Of a stretch of DNA of 16,843 nt, positions 7,077 to 14,800 are shown piece after piece (the stretch's first letter is position 1; each line of letters starts with the position of its first letter). The position numbers and the translations under genes are program-made. The notes below the pieces were generated by a model, which was given only the letters and a program-made list of their open reading frames with translations, made no database searches and had not been told where the DNA came from. The DNA comes from an uncultured Clostridia bacterium (GTDB lineage: Bacteria; Bacillota; Clostridia; TANB77; CAG-508), in contig CAKPEG010000026.1 of assembly GCA_934149275.1 (NCBI GenBank), positions 1 through 16,843 on the forward strand, read 5' to 3'.

Positions 7077-7538
7077 AGCAAATAAAAGCAATTTTAGCGA
7101 AATTTTCTTTTTTATTTCCCCAGTATACACAGCTAATGCATATAATGTAGTTTCTGTTGAACCCATAATGGTACCAACAATTAAAGCAACTAGAGAATCT
7201 GCACCATATGTATTAATTAAATCTGTTCCAATAACTACACTTGCACTTCCAGAAATAGGTTTTAATATTACTAAGCTTGTAATCTCCTTTGGAATTCCAA
7301 AATTTTTAAACACACATACAGCAATTTCAGCAATAAAATCTATCAATCCTGAAGCTCTCAATAAATTAACAGATAAAAAAAGAGCTAACAATGTTGGAAA
7401 CAAATTTAAAACAGTGTGTAACCCTTCCATGACACCTTCTGAAAAAGAATCAAAAACTTTCACTTTATCTTTAATACCAATCATCAAAATAAAACAAATT
7501 AAAAAAGGAATTATCAAACTTTCCACACTTTTAATCAC
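7014..7538 (-). CDS. spmB: spore maturation protein B
   Basis: SpmB is an integral membrane protein of the nucleoside-recognition (Gate) family. With SpmA it is needed for full dehydration of the spore core and heat resistance. The 174 residues contain about four hydrophobic segments (roughly 7-22, 44-66, 115-137 and 150-170) and the conserved KPISGSAS (93-100) and GSTETTLYALAVYTG (126-140) motifs. Translation starts at a GTG (7538) that overlaps the TGA stop of spmA (GTGA), with AAGGAG inside the end of spmA, so translation is coupled. The last about 20 codons lie in the second copy of the 120-bp duplication shared with walJ. In Bacillus spmA-spmB belong to the mother-cell sigma-E regulon. 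Confidence 0.95.
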   Translation of the reverse strand: MIKSVESLIIPFLICFILMIGIKDKVKVFDSFSEGVMEGLHTVLNLFPTLLALFLSVNLLRASGLIDFIAEIAVCVFKNFGIPKEITSLVILKPISGSASVVIGTDLINTYGADSLVALIVGTIMGSTETTLYALAVYTGEIKKKISLKLLLFAVLGNFLAVCISIAVCKLYFN

Positions 7539-8107
7539 AATTTTTTCTCCTTAAAAAATATATTTCCAAAAAACATTATTATAATAAAAGTTAATATACT
7601 AGTAACCCAAACAGGTATTATAATTTTTCCTGCTCCATCTGAACCTTGTGATGCAAGTATACTAATAACCGTCGTTGGAAAAATTTGAATAGACAAAGTA
7701 TTCATAAGCACAAACAAATTCATCTCTTTGGACATTTGATCTGTAGTATTTTCCTTTTCCATTTTTCTCATTGCTTCAATTCCAGCAGGTGTTGCCGCAT
7801 TCCCTATTCCCATCAAATTTGAAACCATATTTAAAGTAATTAATTTCTTAACATCTCCACTTGTATTTTTAAAAAATTTATTAACAAATGGCTTTAAAAT
7901 TTTTTCAAATTTTTCTAGTATGCTGGTATTTTTTATTATTTTTATCATCCCACTCCAAAAGCATAAAATGCCACCAAACTTGAATAAAAAATCAATAACA
8001 TTTTCGAAACTTACAAATACTGCCGAATTTACATTTTCGACCTTTTGATTAAAAACAGCAAAAAAAGTCGCTGAAAGCACCAATATGGGCCAAATTAAGT
8101 TTAACAC
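7535..8107 (-). CDS. spmA: spore maturation protein A
   Basis: This 190-residue membrane protein is the partner of SpmB and acts in spore core dehydration. Hydrophobic segments lie near residues 1-20, 35-57, 130-150 and 164-184. The conserved loop SNLMGIGNAATPAGIEAM (96-113) identifies SpmA. The start is a GTG at 8107 with GAGGTGG about 8 bases upstream, so both genes of this pair use GTG. The leader is shared with the divergent abrB gene. A weak sigma-E-like box (CATAATTT with GAATAAA 14 bases upstream) lies close to the start, but I do not rely on it. Confidence 0.95.
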   Translation of the reverse strand: MLNLIWPILVLSATFFAVFNQKVENVNSAVFVSFENVIDFLFKFGGILCFWSGMIKIIKNTSILEKFEKILKPFVNKFFKNTSGDVKKLITLNMVSNLMGIGNAATPAGIEAMRKMEKENTTDQMSKEMNLFVLMNTLSIQIFPTTVISILASQGSDGAGKIIIPVWVTSILTFIIIMFFGNIFFKEKKL

Positions 8108-8163
8108 AATTTTCCACCTCTTCTAAAATTATGCAAATTTTTTAATTTTTATTCAAAAAATTG

Positions 8164-8192
8164 TTGTTTTTTTCAAATACATATGTTATTAT
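8164..8192 (+). promoter_or_regulatory. extended -10 sigma-A promoter of abrB
   Basis: TTGTTT (8164-8169), 17 bases, then TATTAT (8187-8192) preceded by TG one base upstream (extended -10). The predicted start near 8199 leaves a leader of about 60 bases containing an inverted repeat GATAAT/ATTATC around 8205-8230. Confidence 0.6.
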
Positions 8193-8259
8193 ATGGCTGG
8201 GTAGATAATCTATTATTTAAATATATTATCGAAGATATATTTATTTGGAGGTGGATAAT

Positions 8260-8517
8260 ATGAAGCTTTCTACAGGAATTATAAGAAGAGTTGATGAACT
8301 TGGAAGAATCGTTATTCCTAAAGAAATGAGAAAAGAATTAGGTATAGACCAAAAAGATCCTATTGAAATATCAATTGAAGGTTCTAACATAGTTTTACGC
8401 AAATACGAAAATAAATGTGTTTTCTGCGGAGCTATAAAACCAGCAATCAGATATAACGGAAAATTGATTTGTTCAAAATGCTTAAAAGAAATAAACAAAT
8501 CTGTAGAAGTAAAATAA
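8260..8517 (+). CDS. abrB: AbrB-type transition-state regulator with cysteine knuckle
   Basis: This small DNA-binding repressor controls the switch from growth to stationary phase and sporulation. The 85 residues carry the swapped-hairpin AbrB DNA-binding domain at 4-49 (STGIIRRVDELGRIVIPKEM, then LGIDQKDPIEI). A C-terminal C53-x2-C56 and C71-x2-C74 set probably binds zinc. The cysteine knuckle is typical of clostridial AbrB and absent from the Bacillus protein. The start is the ATG at 8260, because GGAGGTGG sits just upstream; an upstream in-frame TTG at 8245 overlaps that site. The gene is convergent with rsmI, as in Bacillus subtilis, which supports orthology rather than a SpoVT assignment. 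SpoVT is also about twice as long. Confidence 0.93.
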   Translation: MKLSTGIIRRVDELGRIVIPKEMRKELGIDQKDPIEISIEGSNIVLRKYENKCVFCGAIKPAIRYNGKLICSKCLKEINKSVEVK

Positions 8518-8530
8518 TATTTAAGGATTC

Positions 8531-8601
8531 TAAAAATGGAACAACGGATATAATTCTTTTTCAAGTTTCTTACAAATAGAAAAGAATTATATCCGTTGTT
8601 C
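8531..8601 (-). terminator. 22-bp perfect hairpin between abrB and rsmI
   Basis: Bases 8539-8560 are perfectly complementary to 8580-8601 (GAACAACGGATATAATTC at the base of the stem), with a 19-base loop. On the minus strand the stem is followed by CATTTTTAG, so it probably ends the rsmI transcript. On the plus strand no T-run follows, so abrB termination here is less certain. A perfect stem of this length is unusual for an intrinsic terminator. Confidence 0.55.
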
Positions 8602-8750
8602 ATCAGAATATATTATGGTCATAAAAAATCAAAAATTTAAAAATTATACTAAATACTAATATTATAAATTTTCACCTTTGTTTTTTACATATAAAATTAC
8701 TTTTATTCCGTCAAACTTTTTTCTTAATTATATATTTTTTTTATTAAGCT

Positions 8751-9575
8751 TTATATAAAATGTTTGTATATTTCATTTTTATTAACTCCTCTATCTTTAG
8801 CAATCCTTTTTATTATCTCTTTTTTCTCTAAACCTTGTCCTTCATAATATGCATAATGTTCTTCCAAAGTCATTTCATTCCTAGAATCCCTTGCAATATC
8901 ACTCTCTGATTTTTCAGCTCCTTCAACAATAATAACCATTTCACCCTTAGGTTCAATTTTTTCCATAACCTCTGAAATTTTTCCCCTAATAAACTCTTCA
9001 TGTATTTTGGTCATTTCTCTACCAATTGATATTTTTCTATCACCTAAAATATCAATCATGCATTTTAAAGTTTCATCTATTTTATGAGGCGCTTCGTAAA
9101 ATATTAAAGTACTTTGAATATTTTTCACTTCATTTAATTTATCTTTTTTCTCTTTGGATTTAGCAGACAAAAAACCTACAAATAGAAATTGTCTAGTATC
9201 CAATCCCGAACATATTAGAGAATTAATAGCAGCACATGCACCTGGAACTGGAACTACAACAATATTTTCCTTAATTGCCTCTTTAATAACTTCAAATCCA
9301 GGATCAGAAATTCCAGGAGTTCCAGCATCAGAAACCACTGCAACATTTTTTCCTTCTTTTAATTTATCAATAATAACTTTTGCTTTGACTTTTTCCGTTT
9401 CCTTATAATAACTCATTAAAGGTTTTGAAATCTCTAAATGATTCAACAATTTCAATGTATGTCTTGTATCCTCAGCTGCTATCAAATCTACACCATTAAG
9501 CACTTTCACAGCCCTATATGTAATATCATCTAAATTACCAATTGGTGTTGCAACAATATATAATTTTCCTTCCAT
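8751..9575 (-). CDS. rsmI: 16S rRNA (cytidine1402-2'-O)-methyltransferase
   Basis: RsmI uses S-adenosylmethionine to methylate the ribose of C1402 in the decoding centre of 16S rRNA. The 274 residues fit the family. Motifs in order are VATPIGNLDDI (8-18), AEDTRHT (34-40), SDAGTPGISDPG (82-93), PGACA (111-115) and FYEAPHKI (159-166), all of the tetrapyrrole-methylase (SUMT-like) fold. The C-terminal tail has the helical segment of longer RsmI forms. The ATG at 9575 is preceded by GAGG. It lies downstream of yabB on the same strand, matching the Bacillus yabB-rsmI order, but the two are separated by 179 bases filled with decayed copies of the yabB 3' end. The gene probably has a promoter of its own. 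Confidence 0.97.
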   Translation of the reverse strand: MEGKLYIVATPIGNLDDITYRAVKVLNGVDLIAAEDTRHTLKLLNHLEISKPLMSYYKETEKVKAKVIIDKLKEGKNVAVVSDAGTPGISDPGFEVIKEAIKENIVVVPVPGACAAINSLICSGLDTRQFLFVGFLSAKSKEKKDKLNEVKNIQSTLIFYEAPHKIDETLKCMIDILGDRKISIGREMTKIHEEFIRGKISEVMEKIEPKGEMVIIVEGAEKSESDIARDSRNEMTLEEHYAYYEGQGLEKKEIIKRIAKDRGVNKNEIYKHFI

Positions 9576-9593
9576 AACAAATCCTCGTATTTT

Positions 9594-9622
9594 ATTATAC
9601 GAATTTTTCCCTCCTTTGAAAT
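9594..9622 (-). promoter_or_regulatory. possible rsmI promoter
   Basis: A perfect TATAAT (9594-9599, minus strand) lies 18 bases before the rsmI ATG, with a poor -35 (ATTTCA, 9617-9622) at 17 bases. The leader would be only about 12 bases. A CGTAT/ATACG hairpin overlaps the -10 region. Confidence 0.35.
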
Positions 9623-9826
9623 TTATCTATGTAAATTGGCATTCTCCACTGTTATAAAATTTAATAATTCATCTATATAAATTAACTATCTCTACTATCA
9701 TAAAATTTTAGCAATTCTTTTATATTACTTTAATCTCTTCACTATCATAAAGTTTTAATAATTCTTCTGCATAACTTTGCTCTCTCCATCATCATAAAAG
9801 TTTAACAATTCATCTGTATACTCATT
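9617..9826. repeat. 46-47 bp tandem array of the yabB 3' end
   Basis: The core AATTCATCTATATA recurs with variations at 9620 (partial), 9666, 9713, 9760 and 9806, at spacings of 46, 47, 47 and 46 bases. Each full copy also has a variant of CTATCATAAAATTTT before the core. On the minus strand the copies read as one peptide motif in shifting frames: YTDELLNFYDD (the copy in the gene), YAEELLKLYDS, IKELLKFYDS and IDELLNF. The copy at 9806 is coding. The stop of yabB falls at the edge of the 9760 copy. The rest lies between yabB and rsmI. Confidence 0.8.
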
Positions 9827-10525
9827 ATTTTCACTATATACAATTAACGGCTTTAATACTTTTAATGAGGGATTACCACACTTTACACCTTTAACCAAAA
9901 CTAAATTTGCTGCATCTTCTAAATGTGGATACACAAGTTGTATTTCCTTTGGCTCTACTTTATTTTCCCTCATAACATTAAAAATATCACAAAGTCTCTC
10001 TGGTCTATGAACCAGATAAAAAACCCCATTATCCTTTAATAACTTGGATGCCTCATACACCACATCTTTCAGAGTACACTTAACTTCATGTCTTGAAATT
10101 AATTTCTTTTGATTACCATTTATTAATCCAGTATTTAATTTTTTATATGGTGGATTAGAAATAACATAATCAAATTTTTTATTAAATTCGCCTCTAGATA
10201 TTCCAACTATATCAGCATTAATTACTTCAACTTTATCTTCTAAATCATTATATTTTACACTTCTTTTTGCCATATCAACTAATTCGTCTTGTATTTCAAT
10301 AGCATAAACCTTTTTAGGATTTTGTTTTTTGGCAACAAGAATACTAATTATTCCAGTGCCTGTTCCCAAATCTGCAACAATTGCATTTTTCCTTGAAATC
10401 TTCGCAAAATTTGCAATTAATACACTATCCATTCCAAAACAAAATCCATCTTTTTTTTGCAATATCTTTAAACCCTTACAATTTAAATCATCTAATCTTT
10501 CATCATTCATAATTTCAATATTCAT
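9755..10525 (-). CDS. yabB: YabB/TrmN6-like tRNA adenine N6-methyltransferase
   Basis: This 256-residue SAM-dependent methyltransferase belongs to the YabB/TrmN6 group, of which E. coli YfiC methylates A37 of tRNA1(Val). Motif I is ADLGTGTG (51-58) and the amino-methylating NPPY signature is at 124-127. KGLKILQKKDGFCFGMD (17-33) is the typical opening. The target in this organism is inferred from family only. The start at 10525 has AAGGA 10 bases upstream. A second ATG at 10510 (MNDERLDD) fits the usual family start better, so the first five residues may come from repeat sequence. Both ends are unusual: the 5' end is the first unit of a seven-copy array. The 3' end lies in another array, where the last residues (KVMQKNY) come from the next copy read out of frame. 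The natural end is probably near EYTDELLNFY. Confidence 0.9.
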   Translation of the reverse strand: MNIEIMNDERLDDLNCKGLKILQKKDGFCFGMDSVLIANFAKISRKNAIVADLGTGTGIISILVAKKQNPKKVYAIEIQDELVDMAKRSVKYNDLEDKVEVINADIVGISRGEFNKKFDYVISNPPYKKLNTGLINGNQKKLISRHEVKCTLKDVVYEASKLLKDNGVFYLVHRPERLCDIFNVMRENKVEPKEIQLVYPHLEDAANLVLVKGVKCGNPSLKVLKPLIVYSENNEYTDELLNFYDDGESKVMQKNY

Positions 10526-10850
10526 ATAACTTAATTCCTTTTTAAATCATCTAATTTTAATCTTTTATAATTTCAATATCCAGAAAGACAACTTATCTCA
10601 AATCACTTAATTTTTCATCATTCATAATTTCAAACTCAATTTCTTTTTAAATCATCTAATTTTTATTATTTGTAATTTCAATATTCAGAAAAACAGTTTA
10701 TCTTAAATCATTTAATCTTTATAATTTTTAATTTCAATATTTATAAAATTAATTTCTTTTAATCTAATCTTTCATCATAATTTCAATAATCAGAAAACTA
10801 GCTTCTTTTAAATTATATAATCTATCCTCATTCATAAAATTTAATTTTCT
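10482..10850. repeat. seven-copy decayed array of the yabB 5' end
   Basis: This array fills most of the 410 bases between the yabB start and the small plus-strand gene. The core AATTTCAATAT recurs at 10511, 10569, 10626, 10674, 10730, 10779 and near 10836, at spacings of 58, 57, 48, 56, 49 and about 57. A second core, AAATCATCTAAT, recurs in step with it. The first copy encodes yabB codons 1-16. The others are non-coding, though the copy at 10626 still reads ATG AAT GAT GAA on the minus strand, giving a mini-frame MNDEKLSDLR. Beyond 10850 only AT-rich sequence is seen, presumably holding a promoter. Confidence 0.75.
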
Positions 10851-10935
10851 TATATCTGCACACTTTAATATAACAATTCATATTATATAACAAAAAGCAG
10901 AATCTTGCAAAAAACAAACAGAAAGGAGCCTTAAA

Positions 10936-11112
10936 ATGTCACCTCCATCACCAAAAAAGAACAAATTTATACAAAATACAATTTGTTCTTTATACGAAGT
11001 AGAATACTTTCTACGAAATTATAATACTTTTTCAGATGCTTTACGTGTTTTAAAAATCGTAAACAGACATAACAATCGCCCGCCACCTCTTCCACCATTA
11101 AATATAAAATAA
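10936..11112 (+). CDS. small unrecognised protein with proline-rich ends
   Basis: This is a 58-residue frame with a good ribosome-binding site (AAAGGAG, 7 bases before the ATG). I do not recognise the family. The protein is basic. It begins MSPPSPKKNK and ends RPPPLPPLNIK, and between them lies a probable amphipathic helix (about residues 18-45, SLYEVEYFLRNYN onward). There is no signal peptide or membrane segment. Proline clusters at both ends around one helix suggest a partner-binding peptide, but that is inference. The neighbours are yabB, divergent, and the GerMN gene, convergent. Two hairpins lie inside the frame (10956-10991 and 10999-11014), the first of which looks like a leftward terminator. 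A 43-codon frame on the opposite strand lacks a ribosome-binding site and is less likely to be the real gene. Confidence 0.5.
   Translation: MSPPSPKKNKFIQNTICSLYEVEYFLRNYNTFSDALRVLKIVNRHNNRPPPLPPLNIK
10950..10991 (-). terminator. candidate terminator of the GerMN transcript, inside the small gene
   Basis: On the minus strand AAAGAACAAATT pairs perfectly with AATTTGTTCTTT (12 pairs, 12-base loop) and runs straight into further T residues before GG. It lies about 195 bases past the GerMN stop. The stem is AT-rich and so weak. A second hairpin, GTAGAA/TTCTAC (10999-11014), lies next to it. Confidence 0.45.
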
Positions 11113-11186
11113 ACTCTCTTCTAAAAAATTAAACTACACCTCCTAATACAATTAACTTAACATGACACACCAATCAGCTTACATTA

Positions 11187-11723
11187 TTAATCTTTCCTAC
11201 TTACAAACTTATCACTCATTCCATCTATAGCAGTTCCATCTATTAAAAAGCTTACGGAATTAACCTCTTTCAGCTCTAAAAATGTGTCTACGACAGAATA
11301 AATTATATGTAATTGCTCTTCCGAATTAACTTCTCTGCCAGAAACAAAATTTTCATTAAAATCAATAATCAAATTATTTCCTTCCAATTTAACTGAATTT
11401 ACACACGTTCCATCTGGAATAGTTTTTCCAATAGCTACATTTTCTGAACCCTGTAACAACATATCCAAAATTTTTCTATATGGAGAATCAACTAATTCCT
11501 TAACATCAATACTTCTTGCCTCCGGAACCAATTTTCCACTTACAGGATCCCAAAAATACAAAGAAACAATTGTCATTCTATTTTGACTATCTGTAATCTC
11601 CTGCTCAGGTGTATATTCTGTCATTGTAGTCTCCACATCAACATGTTTTGTATTCTTTAAAATTGCAAAAATAATAAGAACAGAAAACATTAAAATAACA
11701 ACAAAATAAATTATTTTTTTCAT
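11187..11723 (-). CDS. gerM: GerMN-domain sporulation/germination protein
   Basis: This 178-residue single-pass membrane protein has an N-terminal anchor (about 4-22), a short linker and one GerMN domain (about 52-170). Recognisable parts are IVSLYFWDP (52-60), the LLQGSENV turn (89-96), IPDGTCVNSVKLEGNNLIIDF (102-122) and the closing VNSVSFLIDG (154-163). In Bacillus GerM is made in the mother cell and takes part in engulfment-stage wall or coat assembly and germination. That protein has two GerMN domains and is a lipoprotein. Here there is one domain and no lipobox Cys, as in many clostridial forms, so the symbol is a family label. AAGGAGAGG lies 6 bases before the ATG, and a sigma-E-like promoter lies upstream. 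Confidence 0.85.
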   Translation of the reverse strand: MKKIIYFVVILMFSVLIIFAILKNTKHVDVETTMTEYTPEQEITDSQNRMTIVSLYFWDPVSGKLVPEARSIDVKELVDSPYRKILDMLLQGSENVAIGKTIPDGTCVNSVKLEGNNLIIDFNENFVSGREVNSEEQLHIIYSVVDTFLELKEVNSVSFLIDGTAIDGMSDKFVSRKD

Positions 11724-11767
11724 TATAATCCTCTCCTTCTTTTTAAACTATTTAGTCATCTAATTCA

Positions 11768-11795
11768 ATTGTATTTCAAAAACGAAAAAATATGC
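11768..11795 (-). promoter_or_regulatory. sigma-E-type promoter of the GerMN gene
   Basis: On the minus strand GCATATT (11789-11795) is followed after 13 bases by AATACAAT (11768-11775). It matches the Bacillus sigma-E form (ATATT, 13-14 bases, CATACAAT) at all but one core position. This implies mother-cell expression and lies about 44 bases before the ATG. Confidence 0.55.
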
Positions 11796-11835
11796 ATACA
11801 TCTACATTTCGCGGCATTTTGGCAACTTTTGTACA

Positions 11836-11864
11836 TTGACAAAAATGCTTTTTCATTATAAGAT
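11836..11864 (+). promoter_or_regulatory. sigma-A promoter of the activase/dehydratase gene
   Basis: A consensus TTGACA (11836-11841) is followed after 17 bases by TAAGAT (11859-11864). An overlapping TATAAG lies at 11857. The leader would be about 25 bases and contains GAGAGGAG. The promoter's position rules out an upstream in-frame start at 11836. Confidence 0.6.
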
Positions 11865-11895
11865 AAGCTTGATTTATATCGAGAGGAGAATTAAA

Positions 11896-14800
11896 ATGTC
11901 AGAATTATTACACGTAGGATTAGATGTAGGATCAACAACAGTAAAAATAATAGTAATGAATGATAAACAAGAAACAGTATATACAAATTACACAAGACAT
12001 TTTTCAGACACAAAAAATACAATTTGCAATGTATTAGAAAAATTAGCAGAAGACTATCCAGATGACACATTCACTATGGCCTTAACAGGTTCAGGAGCTA
12101 TGTCAGCAGCTAAGTTCTTAAAAATACCTTTTATACAAGAAGTTATTTCATGCAAAAGAGCTGTTGAAAAATATTTACCAGAAACAGATGTAGTCATCGA
12201 ATTAGGTGGTGAAGACGCAAAAATTATATATTTTGATAAATTTATAGAACAAAGAATGAACGGAACATGTGCAGGTGGAACAGGAGCATTTCTTGATCAA
12301 ATGGCTTCTCTACTAAACACAGACACAGCTGGATTAAACGAACTTGCAAAAAATCATAAAGTAATCTATCCAATCGCTTCAAGATGTGGTGTATTTGCTA
12401 AAACAGATATTCAGCCACTTTTAAATGAAGGATCAAGAAAAGAAGATATTGCAGCATCAATCTTTCAAGCCGTTGTTAATCAAACAATAAGTGGACTAGC
12501 TTGTGGTAGACCAATTAAAGGTAAAGTTGCCTTCTTAGGTGGTCCTTTAAGCTATCTTCCAGAACTAAGAAAAAGATTTATTGAAACACTTAACCTTAAA
12601 GATGATGAAATTCTAGTTCCTGAAAATGCACATTTACTAGTAGCAAAAGGAGCAGCCTTAGACTCACTTAATTCTCCAGTTTTCACAAATCAAGAATTAA
12701 AACAAAAAATTAAAAATTTAAAAAAATCTAAAGATACAACAACCGTACCTTTAGAACCCCTATTTAAAGATGACAAGGAATATGAAGAATTCAAAAAACG
12801 TCACGACAAAGATAAAATAAAAACTAAATCATTAAAAAAACATACAGGCGACTGCTTTGTAGGAATTGACGCAGGATCAACAACAACAAAACTAGTTTTA
12901 ATAGATAAAAATTCAAACTTATTATATTCAGACTATGGAAGTAATGAAGGAAATCCACTAAAAAGTGTTATAAAAATGCTTAAAAAAATGTATGAACAAT
13001 TACCAGAAACAGCAATCATACGTTATGCAGGTGTTACAGGATATGGTGAAAAGCTAATTCAAACAGCATTAAATATTGATCTAAATGAAATAGAAACAAT
13101 TGCACACTATACAGCAGCAAAACAATTTATGCCAAAAGTTACAAGCATCATAGATATAGGTGGACAAGATATGAAATACATCAAGATGAAAGGAGATGTT
13201 ATAGATAACATCATGCTTAACGAAGCCTGTTCATCTGGATGCGGATCATTTATTGAAACATTTGCTAAAAGCTTAAATATTTCAATTCAAGACTTTGTTA
13301 AAGCAGCAATTGAATCAAAAGCACCTGTAGACCTAGGTTCAAGATGTACAGTATTTATGAACTCAAAAATTAAGCAAGCACAAAAAGAAGGCTATAGTGT
13401 TGGAGATATTTCAGCAGGTCTTTCATATTCAGTAATAAAAAATGCAATTCAAAAAGTTATGAAAGTACGTGATATGAGCACTTTAGGTAACCATATCGTT
13501 GTACAAGGTGGCACATTCTATAATGATGCAGTTCTTCGTAGCTTCGAAAAAATTGTAGGAAAAAATGTAATAAGACCTAATATAGCCGGACTTATGGGGG
13601 CTTACGGTGTAGCTTTATTATCAAAAGAACAATATGAAGCGAACCTTGACATGGAATACACATCAACCATTTTAAAAACAGAGGAATTAGATCAATTAGA
13701 CATAAAAACAACACAAGTACGATGTGGAAGATGTGAAAATAATTGTCTATTAACAATAAATAAATTCAGTAATGGTAAATCATTTATTTCAGGAAATCGT
13801 TGTGAAAAAGGAAGTGGCGGAATTACAGAAAATAAGAATTTGCCAAATATGTATAAATACAAATATGAACGACTATTTAGTTATGAACCTTTATCAGAAG
13901 AACAAGCATATCGTGGAACAATTGGTATACCAAGAGTTTTAAATATGTACGAAGATTATCCTTTCTGGTTCACATTCTTAACTAACTTAGGATTCAGAGT
14001 AATACTTTCAGAAAAAAGCACAAGAAAAACATATGAAAAAGGAATGGAATCAATGCCTTCTGAATCAGTATGCTATCCTGCAAAACTAACACATGGTCAT
14101 ATAATAAGTTTGATAGAAAAAGGAATTAAAACAATTTTCTATCCATGCATTCCATACTCTAGAAAAGAATACAAAAAAGCAAATAACCATTACAACTGTC
14201 CAATTGTAATATCATATCCTGAAGTATTAAAAAATAATGTTGAAGAATTAAAATCAGATGATATAAAATTCATAAATACATTCTTGCCTTTTGATGCAAA
14301 ACACTTAACAGAAGTAATCTTAGAAAGAGAAGAATTTAAAGAATACAACTTCACTAAAAAGGAACTATTATCAGCAGCTAAAAAAGCAGAAGCAGAATAC
14401 CAGCACTTCAAAGATGACGTTGATAAAAAGGGAACAGAAATAATGCAATATATGGAAGAACATGACCTTCGTGGAATTGTATTAGCAGGTAGACCATATC
14501 ATGTTGATCCAGAAGTAAATCATGGTATAGACACATTAATTACAAGCCTTGGACTTTGCGTTCTTTCAGAAGATAGCGTATCAAGAAAAACAGAAGCAAA
14601 ACGACCAATAAGAGTTGTTGACCAATGGGTATTCCATGCAAGACTATATGCAGCTGCAGAATATACAGGACAACACGATAACTTAGAATTAATTCAACTA
14701 AACTCATTCGGTTGCGGTGTAGATGCCGTTACAACTGACCAAGTCGAAGAAATATTAAAAAGCTATGATAACATGTATACGCTAATAAAAATAGATGAAG

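Noticed and set aside
8241..8603. Minus-strand frame covering abrB
   Set aside because: It is the shadow of abrB plus one arm of the downstream hairpin, with no ribosome-binding site.
10482..10850. CRISPR array
   Set aside because: Units are degenerate and continuous without constant repeats or unique spacers, and the first unit is the start of yabB. No cas genes are present.
11836..11895. Longer N-terminus (20 extra residues) for the activase/dehydratase protein
   Set aside because: The extension would begin inside the -35 box. GAGAGGAG lies directly before the ATG at 11896, and family members start near that point.
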